Of a DNA stretch of 23,218 bases, positions 7,148 to 14,265 are shown one piece after another. The DNA comes from DATKLX01 sp035542155 (lineage in GTDB: Bacteria > Chloroflexota > Anaerolineae > Anaerolineales > Anaerolineaceae). The position numbers and the translations under genes are program-made. Numbering within the stretch: the first letter of the stretch is position 1; each line of letters begins with the position of its first letter. Location of the stretch: positions 1-23,218 of the forward strand of contig DATKLX010000034.1 in assembly GCA_035542155.1 (NCBI GenBank), given 5' to 3'. Under the pieces are notes generated by a model that searched no databases, was not told where the DNA came from, and worked only from the letters and a program-made list of their open reading frames with translations.

Positions 7148-8847
7148 GGCAGGCCTCCTTCGGACGTAAAAGCGCCGACCATCCGGCAGTAGAGACCGGC
7201 CTGGCTGAGCAGATTAGAAGGGGAGCCTGATTCAACGATCCGCCCGCCTTCGAGGACCAGGACCTGGTCCGCGCGGGAGACGGTGCTAAGGCGATGAGCG
7301 ATGGTCAGGACGGTCCGCCCGGCAGCCAGCGCGCGGGTATCCGCTTCGAGGCTGGCTTCCAGCTCCGGGTCGAGGTTGGCGGTGGGCTCGTCAAGAATAA
7401 GGAAGGGAGCATCTTTGAGAAAGGCTCGCGCCAGAGCCAGGCGCTGCGCCTGGCCAGAGCTCAAGCGGGCGCCGTCTTCGCCGATGACTGTCTCGTAAGC
7501 GGCAGGAAGAGACCGGATCCACTCATCCAGGTGAGCCGTGCGAGCCGCTGTGCGCAGGTCATCCAGCGCTGCATCCGCCCGGGCGATGCGCAGGTTGGCG
7601 GCGATGCTCTCGTGGAAGAGGTGCGGGCGCTGCGGGACCCAGGCAATCCGCTCGCGCCAGGCTTCGATGGGCAGCTCATCCAGGGGCACGCCTGCCGCGG
7701 AAATCCAGCCGCTCGTGGGTTGGATGAAGCGGAGGAGCAGGTAAGAAAGGGTCGTCTTGCCAGCGCCGCTTGGCCCAATCAGAGCAATATTCTGGCCGGC
7801 CCGGAGGGTCAGGGAGATGTGGTCCAGGGCGGCGAGCTGGTTCCCCGGGTAAGAATATGAAACGCCGTGGAAGGTGATTGGCCAGTTCGATGGGGGGAGG
7901 GAAACATGGGCCGGCTCGCGGAGCGTAGCAGGCGCGGGTTGGTCGAGGATGGCAAATACGCGCCGGGCAGCGCTGATCCCGGCCGCGCCGGCATGGAATT
8001 TCTGGCCCAGGGCGCGCAGGGGCAGGTAAAACTCGGGGGCGAGGATCAGGATCAACAACGCCTGTTCGAAGGCGATGCCTCCATGGAGCAGGCGCAGGCC
8101 GATCTCAACAGCGAGGATGGCGGTGCTCAGGGTGGCGATCAGCTCGAGGACCAGGGCGGAGAGGAAGGTGACGCGCAGCACCTGTAATGTGGCTTCCCGG
8201 TACTGCTCCCCCATTCTGGCCAGTGAGGCAGCCTGGTCGCGGCTGCGCCCGAGCTGTTTGAGCGTCTCCAACCCCTGGAGCGTATCAAGGTAATGAGCGC
8301 TCAGCTTCCCCAAAAGAGCCCACTGCTTGTGGGTCAGCCCTTCGGCCAGGTTGCCGATGAGAACCATGAAGAAAGGGATCAGCGGGGCCGTGACAAGCAT
8401 CACAAGCCCGGAGAGCAGATCGAGGGGGAAGACGGTAAACAGGATCGCCAGCGGGATCAGTGCCGCCAGGCCAAGCTGGGGGAGATACTGGCTATAAAAA
8501 CCTTCAAGGGCTTCGACTCCCTCCTTCAGGGCAACGGTCAGCTCACCCGTCCGCTCGGATTGGGTATAGGCGGGGCCCAGTCGCTGCAGGTGGGCATAGA
8601 CTACTTCTCGCAGGTGGGATTTGATCCGCGCCGCCATTTTGGGTGCGCTGATTTCAGCGCCCCCGACGCAGAGGGCGCGAAGGAGGATAAAGCCCAGCAG
8701 GGTCCAGGCGAGGGGAATGACTCCACTCAACCCGACCCCTTGTAAAAAGGCCAGCGTGATAATCCGGCTCGCCTGGCGCGCCTGGAGAACGGTCAGGAGG
8801 GCTCCAAAAGCGCCAAAGGCGACGGTCAGGGCAAGAGCAGCCCACAC
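7144..8847 (-). CDS. cydD: Thiol reductant ABC exporter subunit CydD
   Basis: 567 residues from the first standard start codon (GTG at 8847). An ABC membrane domain with the CydD hallmark PEFYLPLRALGQKFHAG (271-287) is followed by an ATPase domain: Walker A GPSGAGKTT at 358-366, signature LSSGQ at 462-466, and Walker B FLILDEP at 482-488. It partners with CydC in exporting thiol reductant and assembling bd oxidase. The N-terminus is odd. In-frame codons upstream of the GTG (8848-8883) encode RLVILAGP-type sequence that looks like the normal start of CydD, yet no ATG, GTG or TTG occurs before the in-frame stop at 8908-8910. The true start may be a rare ATT (8877) or CTG (8868), with no clear Shine-Dalgarno. 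The gene follows cydB by 43 bases when counted from the GTG. Confidence 0.9.
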   Translation of the reverse strand: MWAALALTVAFGAFGALLTVLQARQASRIITLAFLQGVGLSGVIPLAWTLLGFILLRALCVGGAEISAPKMAARIKSHLREVVYAHLQRLGPAYTQSERTGELTVALKEGVEALEGFYSQYLPQLGLAALIPLAILFTVFPLDLLSGLVMLVTAPLIPFFMVLIGNLAEGLTHKQWALLGKLSAHYLDTLQGLETLKQLGRSRDQAASLARMGEQYREATLQVLRVTFLSALVLELIATLSTAILAVEIGLRLLHGGIAFEQALLILILAPEFYLPLRALGQKFHAGAAGISAARRVFAILDQPAPATLREPAHVSLPPSNWPITFHGVSYSYPGNQLAALDHISLTLRAGQNIALIGPSGAGKTTLSYLLLRFIQPTSGWISAAGVPLDELPIEAWRERIAWVPQRPHLFHESIAANLRIARADAALDDLRTAARTAHLDEWIRSLPAAYETVIGEDGARLSSGQAQRLALARAFLKDAPFLILDEPTANLDPELEASLEADTRALAAGRTVLTIAHRLSTVSRADQVLVLEGGRIVESGSPSNLLSQAGLYCRMVGAFTSEGGLP

Positions 8848-8890
8848 CGGACCGGCCAGGATGACCAGGCGGGTAATAAGGGAAGACGGT

Positions 8891-9907
8891 TTAGTAATGG
8901 AGTGTTTCTACCTTCTCGCTGACCCGCTTGCGGAAGACCCAGAAGGTCCAGATCTCGTAAGCCAGGACGATGGGGACGAAAATCACGGCGACGATGCTCA
9001 TCGTGGTAAGGGTGGTGACCCCGGAGGCGCTGTTGTAGATGGTCAGGCTGTTAGCCGGGTTGGGGTTCGAGACGAGTACGCGCGGATAGAGCTGCATGAA
9101 GATTGTAGCTACCGAGAGGATGATGGTCAGCGAGGTCATGAGAAAGGCCCAGCCATCGCGCTTCTGGTGGATAAAAAACCCAGCGGTGAGGAGGGCAATC
9201 AGTGCGCCGAAGGGAATGGGCCCCGGGTTAACGCCCATCTTGGTGAGGAAATCCGTCTCGAAGTAAGACAGGATCGTATAGAGGACCATGGCGGCCACGG
9301 TTGGGATCCACAAGCGGAAAGCGAGCCGGTTGGAATGCTGCTGTAACTCGCCGGTCGTTTTGAGGGATAGGAAGACTGCACCGTGAGCGCTGAAGCCCAG
9401 GAAAGAGACCAACCCGCCGACCAGGGCGAAGGGATTGAGCAGGTTCCAGAAACCACCGGCGTAGTAGAGGCGCGAGTCGATCGGCACGCCGCGAACGAAA
9501 TTGGCGAATGCGACACCCCAGAGGAGAGCGGGCAGCGCGCTGCCGATGAAAAATGCCCAATCCCAGAACGAGCGCCACTTCGGATTTGCATCGAGCGAGC
9601 GGAACTCGATCGCGATTCCACGCAGAATCAAGCCGATCAGGATGAGGAGCAGAGGAAGATAAAACCCGCTGAAAAGGGTCGAATACCAGACCGGAAAAGC
9701 GGCGAAGATGGCGCCGCCGGCAGTGATCAGCCAGACTTCATTGCCGGACCAGTGCGGTCCGATGGCGTTGAGGATGACCCGCCGGCGGGCATCGCTGGCG
9801 CCGAGGATGGGTAGAAGGATCCCCGCACCGTAGTCGAAGCCCTCGAGGATAAAATAACCGGTGAAAAGCACCGCGATCAGGATAAACCATAACGTGTTGA
9901 GATCCAT
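8891..9907 (-). CDS. cydB: Cytochrome bd ubiquinol/menaquinol oxidase subunit II
   Basis: A 338-residue integral membrane protein with about eight hydrophobic helices, the usual size for CydB. The N-terminal signature is MDLNTLWFILIAVLF, then FILEGFDYGAG (Asp25, a residue linked to the proton path and haem in the family), then IGPHWSGNEVWLITAGGA (51-66) and AIEFRS. It forms the bd-type terminal oxidase with CydA, reducing oxygen to water with quinol. The start at 9907 is chosen over an upstream in-frame start at 9928. GGAGG sits 7 bases before it, and this is where the family begins. The Shine-Dalgarno is fused to the TAG stop of cydA, so the two genes are only 10 bases apart and probably translationally coupled. 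Confidence 0.95.
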   Translation of the reverse strand: MDLNTLWFILIAVLFTGYFILEGFDYGAGILLPILGASDARRRVILNAIGPHWSGNEVWLITAGGAIFAAFPVWYSTLFSGFYLPLLLILIGLILRGIAIEFRSLDANPKWRSFWDWAFFIGSALPALLWGVAFANFVRGVPIDSRLYYAGGFWNLLNPFALVGGLVSFLGFSAHGAVFLSLKTTGELQQHSNRLAFRLWIPTVAAMVLYTILSYFETDFLTKMGVNPGPIPFGALIALLTAGFFIHQKRDGWAFLMTSLTIILSVATIFMQLYPRVLVSNPNPANSLTIYNSASGVTTLTTMSIVAVIFVPIVLAYEIWTFWVFRKRVSEKVETLHY

Positions 9908-9917
9908 GGGCCACCTC

Positions 9918-11291
9918 CTAGAGGGCAATCGCTTCTACGCTGGTTTCGTCCCTGCTGGGCTCTTGCGGTCCAGCCTTGGCGTATTTGACCAGAAGATAAA
10001 TATCCGCAGCCATCAAGGCGCCGTAGAGCAAGGTCAGGACGATCAGGCTGGCGAGGACCATGCCGGGTGTCAGGGTAGGCGAGAAAGCCTTTTCAGTCTT
10101 CATCAAGCCAAAGACCACCCAGGGCTGGCGCCCAAGCTCGGTCATCATCCAGCCAGTGGTGTTGGCCAGGTAAGGCAGGGCGATGGTAAAGGGGAACCAT
10201 TTGAGGAAACGGATCTTCTCCGGCCGGGTGTTGCGCGTGGCGTGAAAGAGGCCGTAGGCGGCGAGGAACAGCATGAGGAATCCGGCGCCAACCATCAGGC
10301 GGAAGGACAAGTAGGTCACCGCGATCGGCGGGGCATAGTTCCCCGGGCCGTAGGTCTGCTCGTATTCTTTCTGCAGATCGTTGATTCCCTTGACCTCGCC
10401 ATCCAGGCGGTTATAGGCCAACAGGCTGAGCATTCTGGGGATGCGAATGGCGAAAACGTCACGGTGCTCAGGCTCATTGCCGATCGTGATCAACGAGAAG
10501 GAAGCCGGGTTTTCGGTGTTCCAGAGCGCCTCTGCGGAAGCCATTTTCATCGGTTGGGTGCGGACCATCTGTTGAGCCTGGCTGTGGCCGACGAGAATGA
10601 CCAGAAAGATGGCGATGATCCCAGCGACCGCCCCGATAGTGAAGGAACGGCGGAAGAAATCCACGTTCTGCTTGCGTACCAGGTGATAGGCGCTGATGCC
10701 CATCACGAAAAACGCCCCCGTTGTGAACCCGGAGAGAGCCGTGTGTGGGAACTGGACCCAAACGTTGGGGTTAGCGAGCAGCTCGAAGAAATTGGACATC
10801 ACGGCGCGCCCATTTTCTAGCCTGTAACCGACCGGTTCCTGCATGAAGGAGTTGGCGATGAGGATCCACAGGGAGGAGATATTGACCGCCAGAGCGACCA
10901 GCCAGATCGAAAGGAGGTGGACGCCTTTGGAGAGCCTGTTCCAACCAAAGATCCAAACCCCGATGAAGATGGACTCTAGGAAAAAGGCAGTGAGGGCCTC
11001 AATCGCAAGGGGGGCGCCGAAGATATCGCCCACGAATCGGGAGTATTCCGACCAGTTCATCCCGAACTCGAATTCCATGACGATCCCGGTCACCACACCC
11101 ATGGCAAAGTTGATCAGGAAAAGCTTTCCCCAGAATTTCGCCATGGCTTTATAAACCGTCTGACCGCTGTTCACGTAGATGGTTTCCATGACAGCGGTCA
11201 GTAATGAGAGCCCCAGGGTGAGGGGGACGAAGAAGAAATGATACACTGCGGTGATTGCGAACTGCCATTGGGATAATGAGAGAACGGTCAT
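9918..11291 (-). CDS. cydA: Cytochrome bd ubiquinol/menaquinol oxidase subunit I
   Basis: A 457-residue CydA carrying the haems and the quinol site. His18 (TAVYHFFFVPLT), Glu98 and Glu106 (APLAIEALTAFFLES), His183 (FPHTALSG) and Met362/363 (GWMMTELGRQPW) match the haem ligands and proton-path residues of the family. The Q-loop begins with TQPMKMASAEALW (245-257). There is no long Q-loop insertion, so this is the short (S) form; the E. coli enzyme (522 residues) is the long form. The frame is open further upstream to 11525, but that part is not conserved and is ignored. The ATG at 11291 has AAGGAG 7 bases upstream and gives the family N-terminus. It is first in cydABDC. A TTGCCT/TATAAT promoter lies 31 bases upstream. 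No CydX-like small subunit was seen. Confidence 0.95.
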   Translation of the reverse strand: MTVLSLSQWQFAITAVYHFFFVPLTLGLSLLTAVMETIYVNSGQTVYKAMAKFWGKLFLINFAMGVVTGIVMEFEFGMNWSEYSRFVGDIFGAPLAIEALTAFFLESIFIGVWIFGWNRLSKGVHLLSIWLVALAVNISSLWILIANSFMQEPVGYRLENGRAVMSNFFELLANPNVWVQFPHTALSGFTTGAFFVMGISAYHLVRKQNVDFFRRSFTIGAVAGIIAIFLVILVGHSQAQQMVRTQPMKMASAEALWNTENPASFSLITIGNEPEHRDVFAIRIPRMLSLLAYNRLDGEVKGINDLQKEYEQTYGPGNYAPPIAVTYLSFRLMVGAGFLMLFLAAYGLFHATRNTRPEKIRFLKWFPFTIALPYLANTTGWMMTELGRQPWVVFGLMKTEKAFSPTLTPGMVLASLIVLTLLYGALMAADIYLLVKYAKAGPQEPSRDETSVEAIAL

Positions 11292-11321
11292 AACGGCTCC
11301 TTCGCTGGCGAATTTGTGAAT

Positions 11322-11350
11322 ATTATAACTATAAAGAGAATAAAAGGCAA
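11322..11350 (-). promoter_or_regulatory. Promoter of the cydABDC operon
   Basis: Read on the minus strand, a -35 TTGCCT (11350-11345) is followed after 17 bases by a consensus -10 TATAAT (11327-11322). Transcription would start near 11315, giving a leader of about 24 bases that carries the AAGGAG ribosome site of cydA. No clear Fnr- or Rex-type operator palindrome was recognised beside it. Confidence 0.65.
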
Positions 11351-11423
11351 TAAAAAAGAACGAGAACCGAGAACCGTCAGAATGAGAAAGGAGAGCCGAG
11401 AACGGTGAGGAGGGAACGGAGCG
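11341..11423. other. Purine-rich intergenic tract with short GAGAACC repeats
   Basis: Within the 264-base gap between the divergent cydA and prfA, this stretch is strongly biased to A and G on the plus strand. It contains tandem GAGAACC copies (11362-11368, 11369-11375) and a related GAGAACG (11398-11404). It holds no gene. Its left end overlaps the -35 of the cydA promoter; the function is unknown. Confidence 0.4.
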
Positions 11424-11490
11424 CGTCCGAGATCCAATAACCGTGACAGGCCGCCAGGCATGCCAGCAGGCAGGCAGATTTGGCGGGCAC

Positions 11491-11519
11491 GGTTTATTTG
11501 TAAGTCTCTTTGGTATAAT
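11491..11519 (+). promoter_or_regulatory. Extended -10 promoter of prfA-prmC-tsaC
   Basis: A consensus TATAAT at 11514-11519 is preceded by TGG, making an extended -10. The -35 region (GGTTTATT, 11491-11498) is weak, as expected when the -10 is extended. Transcription would start near 11526, about 30 bases before the prfA ATG. No Shine-Dalgarno is visible in that short leader. Confidence 0.65.
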
Positions 11520-11555
11520 CTCCACTACACATCCTATCTATTGAATGGCGTCCTT

Positions 11556-12632
11556 ATGCTGGATAAAGTTGCAGGAATTGAAGCACGTTACGAAGAGATC
11601 AACCGCGAGCTGGCCGAAGTTGGGGAGGATTACCAGCGCGCCGCAGAGCTGGCCAAGGAGCGGGCAGACATCGAGCCGATCGTGGAGAAAGCCCGCGAGT
11701 ACCGCCAGACTCTCAAACAACTGGAGGAAGCCCGACAGCTCGTTTTAGAAGATGACGAAGAGATGCGCGGTCTGGCGCAGAGCGATATCGACGCGCTCGA
11801 ACCGAAGCTGGAAGAACTGGAGGGGGAGATGAAGAGCATGCTCCTGCCGAAAGATCCCCGCGACGAGCGCAATGTAATCGTCGAAATTCGCGCCGGGACC
11901 GGGGGCGATGAAGCCGCACTGTTCGCCGCGGACCTATTCCGCATGTACAGCCGCTACGCCGAGCGGCAGAACTGGAAGGTGGAGATCCTGTCGCAAAACG
12001 AAACCGGGATTGGCGGATATAAAGAAATCATTTTCATGGTCAAGGGGAAAAGGGCTTACTCAAAGTTAAAGTTTGAATCCGGCGTACACCGGGTTCAGCG
12101 CGTCCCAACCACCGAAGCCCAGGGGCGAATCCATACCTCGACCGTTACCGTGGCGGTACTGGCCGAGGTTGAGGAGGTCGATGTCCAGATCCCCGAAGCG
12201 GACATCAAGATGGACGTCTACCGCTCAGCCGGGGCGGGCGGCCAAAACGTACAGAAAAACTCGACTGCGGTGCGCATCACGCACATCCCCACAGGGATAG
12301 TGGTCGCCTGCCAGGACGAGCGATCGCAACTACAAAACCGGATCCGGGCCATGGCGATCCTCCGCGCGCGGCTGTACGAGATCGAACAGGAGAAACGCCA
12401 GCAGGAGCTGGACGAGACGCGCCGTTCGCAGGTTGGGACCGGCGAGCGCTCTGAAAAAATCCGCACCTACAACTTCCCCCAGTCGCGGGTCACCGACCAC
12501 CGCATCAACGTCTCTTCCTACAATCTTTCCGGGGTCCTGGATGGGGATCTGGACGTGTTCATTGACGAGCTTTCGCTGCGCGATGAAAGCGAGCGGCTGG
12601 CACTGACCGGGGTGGACGAGGGTGAAGGTTAA
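11556..12632 (+). CDS. prfA: Peptide chain release factor 1
   Basis: A 358-residue class I release factor that ends translation at UAA and UAG. Order of parts: N-terminal coiled-coil helices; the PxT anticodon-like tripeptide, here PTT in VQRVPTTEAQGRIHTS, which marks RF1 and not RF2; the GGQ catalytic loop at 228-230 (SAGAGGQNVQ), whose Gln230 PrmC methylates; and a C-terminal domain with RTYNFPQSRVTDHR. Length is standard for RF1. The frame is open to 11460, but ATG 11556 gives the conserved MLDK start and lies after the promoter. It overlaps prmC by 11 bases, so the modifying enzyme is made with its substrate. Confidence 0.97.
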   Translation: MLDKVAGIEARYEEINRELAEVGEDYQRAAELAKERADIEPIVEKAREYRQTLKQLEEARQLVLEDDEEMRGLAQSDIDALEPKLEELEGEMKSMLLPKDPRDERNVIVEIRAGTGGDEAALFAADLFRMYSRYAERQNWKVEILSQNETGIGGYKEIIFMVKGKRAYSKLKFESGVHRVQRVPTTEAQGRIHTSTVTVAVLAEVEEVDVQIPEADIKMDVYRSAGAGGQNVQKNSTAVRITHIPTGIVVACQDERSQLQNRIRAMAILRARLYEIEQEKRQQELDETRRSQVGTGERSEKIRTYNFPQSRVTDHRINVSSYNLSGVLDGDLDVFIDELSLRDESERLALTGVDEGEG

Positions 12633-13512
12633 GGAAAATTCTCTGTCCGTTGAAACCCGCCTCTTCGTCCACGTGGGCCGCTGCCTGGCGGAGGCGCGAA
12701 TCCGCCTCGCGGCGGTGAGCGAAACCGCGGGAATGGATGCGCAGGTGCTCCTTGCCCACGTGCTGAAGCGACCCAAAGCCTGGCTCCTGGCGCATCCCGA
12801 GGCGGAGATCACTTCAGAGGAGGAGGGTCTCTTCGTGGATGGCCTGGACAGGCTGGCTGCGGGAACCCCGCTGGCTCACCTGCTGGGCCATTGGGAGTTC
12901 TACGGGCTGAATTTTGTCGTTACGCCCGACGTGCTGATCCCCCGCCCGGAGACGGAACTGCTGGTCGATACAGCGCTTGGCTGGCTGCGAGCCCGGCCGG
13001 CGCGAAGGCGCGCTGCCGAGGCGGGAACGGGTTCGGGTTGCATCGCCGTGGCTCTGGCGGTGAACCAGCCAGAACTAACAGTTTTCGCCGGAGATCTTTC
13101 CCGCGCTGCCCTGGAAGTGGCGCGAACGAACCGGGAACGGCACAACGTACAGGACCGGATGCCCCTGTTCCAGGCGGATCTGTTGAGCTGCCTGAGCGGC
13201 CCCTTCGACCTGCTGGCAGCCAATCTACCCTACGTCCCCACCCGAAAGCTGGAGAGCCTACCAGTATCTCACCACGAGCCCACACTTGCCCTGGATGGAG
13301 GCGGTGATGGGCTGGCCGTGATCCGGCGCTTCCTGCAGGATGCACGGCGGTTGCTGGCGGCTGGCGGTCTGGCTCTGGCGGAGATTGAGGCCGGGCAGGG
13401 ACCCGCAGCGATCCGCACGGCGCGGGCTGCGTTTCCAGCCGCCGCAATCACGATCCAAAAAGACCTGGCGGGCAACGACCGCCTTCTACGGATCGATGCT
13501 TCACCTTCTTAG
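12622..13512 (+). CDS. prmC: Peptide chain release factor N5-glutamine methyltransferase
   Basis: A 296-residue SAM-dependent methyltransferase that modifies the GGQ glutamine of release factors in the cytosol. A helical N-terminal domain with the typical PLAHLLGHWEFYGLNFVVTPDVLIPRPETE segment (split here by position: roughly residues 81-110) is followed by the Rossmann core. SAM motif I is EAGTGSG at 133-139, with Glu where Asp is usual, and an acidic GDLS follows strand 2. The substrate-binding motif reads NLPY (201-204) where the classical form is NPPY. The start is GTG at 12622, inside the end of prfA (11-base overlap). The gene ends 8 bases before tsaC. The RF1 neighbour and the segment before motif I make PrmC far more likely than another N-methylase. 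Confidence 0.93.
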   Translation: MKVKENSLSVETRLFVHVGRCLAEARIRLAAVSETAGMDAQVLLAHVLKRPKAWLLAHPEAEITSEEEGLFVDGLDRLAAGTPLAHLLGHWEFYGLNFVVTPDVLIPRPETELLVDTALGWLRARPARRRAAEAGTGSGCIAVALAVNQPELTVFAGDLSRAALEVARTNRERHNVQDRMPLFQADLLSCLSGPFDLLAANLPYVPTRKLESLPVSHHEPTLALDGGGDGLAVIRRFLQDARRLLAAGGLALAEIEAGQGPAAIRTARAAFPAAAITIQKDLAGNDRLLRIDASPS

Positions 13513-13520
13513 AGGGCAAG

Positions 13521-14138
13521 ATGGAAACCCAGACATTATTGATGACAGATCCTACAGCCAAGGATCGGGCTATCAAAACCATCCGGCAAGGCGGGTTGGT
13601 CGTATTCCCAACAGATACAGTCTACGGTGTGGCAGCCGACGTGCGCTCGAGCGCGGCGATCGAACGCCTGTTCGAAGCCAAGGGACGAGACGCCTCGAAA
13701 GCCATCCCGGTATTGCTCGGCGCACCCGAGCAGCTTGACCAGGTCTCTCCTGGAGCGGGAGAGATGGCATATCGCCTGGCCCGGTTCTTCTGGCCGGGTC
13801 CACTGACCCTGGTCATTCCGCGTAACGAAGACCTACCCCAGGTCCTATCCCCGGGACCGACGGTTGGGGTGCGCATGCCAGACCATGAGTTCACCTTGAG
13901 CCTGCTGCGCAGCGTGGGTCCTCTGGCGACAACCTCAGCCAACCGCTCGAGTGAGCCCAATCCACTTACCGCTCAGGACGCCTTAGAGCAGCTCAAAGGC
14001 CGCGTGGAACTGGTGATCGACGGCGGTCCCTGCCCGGGCGGCCTGCCGTCTACGGTGGTGGACTGCACCGGCGAAGAACCGGTCATTTTGCGTCCCGGCC
14101 CTATTTCACTGGAGGATCTCCTCTCCAGCCTGGGCTGA
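13521..14138 (+). CDS. tsaC: L-threonylcarbamoyladenylate synthase (TsaC/Sua5, YrdC domain)
   Basis: A 205-residue YrdC-domain protein. It makes threonylcarbamoyl-AMP from threonine, bicarbonate and ATP, the first step of the t6A37 modification of ANN-decoding tRNAs. Family motifs are PTDTVYG (30-36), KGR (54-56), WPGPLT (91-96), TTSANRS (137-143, where SANxSG is common) and a final DGGPCPGGLPSTVVD. The length is that of the short TsaC/YwlC form, without the extra Sua5 C-terminal domain. The ATG at 13521 has GAGGG close upstream; an in-frame ATG at residue 8 is an alternative start. It is the third gene of the prfA-prmC-tsaC operon, an arrangement that groups translation accuracy and termination functions. 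A terminator follows at 14221. Confidence 0.93.
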   Translation: METQTLLMTDPTAKDRAIKTIRQGGLVVFPTDTVYGVAADVRSSAAIERLFEAKGRDASKAIPVLLGAPEQLDQVSPGAGEMAYRLARFFWPGPLTLVIPRNEDLPQVLSPGPTVGVRMPDHEFTLSLLRSVGPLATTSANRSSEPNPLTAQDALEQLKGRVELVIDGGPCPGGLPSTVVDCTGEEPVILRPGPISLEDLLSSLG

Positions 14139-14220
14139 CGAGGATTTTCTCATCCATCCCTTATTTTGAATTCATGCATTCCTAACGATTGGGAGATATC
14201 ATAAGAATGCATTCTCCTTA

Positions 14221-14264
14221 AACCTCCCTGGCAGGGCTGGAGCCCCCTTCCAGGGAGGTTTTAT
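14221..14264. terminator. Intrinsic terminator after tsaC
   Basis: AACCTCCCTGG (14221-14231) and CCAGGGAGGTT (14250-14260) form a perfect 11-base GC-rich stem with an 18-base loop, followed on the plus strand by TTTTAT. On the minus strand it stands just after the stop of the PD40 gene and is followed by a shorter T-run, so it may serve both convergent genes. Confidence 0.88.
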
Positions 14265-14265
14265 A

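Noticed and set aside
8293..9346. Plus-strand frames of 150 and 241 codons across cydD/cydB
   Set aside because: They are antisense to well-supported cyd genes, with low-complexity Gln/Glu/Arg composition and no start signals.
11292..11525. N-terminal extension of cydA in the same frame
   Set aside because: CydA family proteins start at MTVLSLSQWQ-like sequence. AAGGAG precedes ATG 11291, and the extension covers the promoter.
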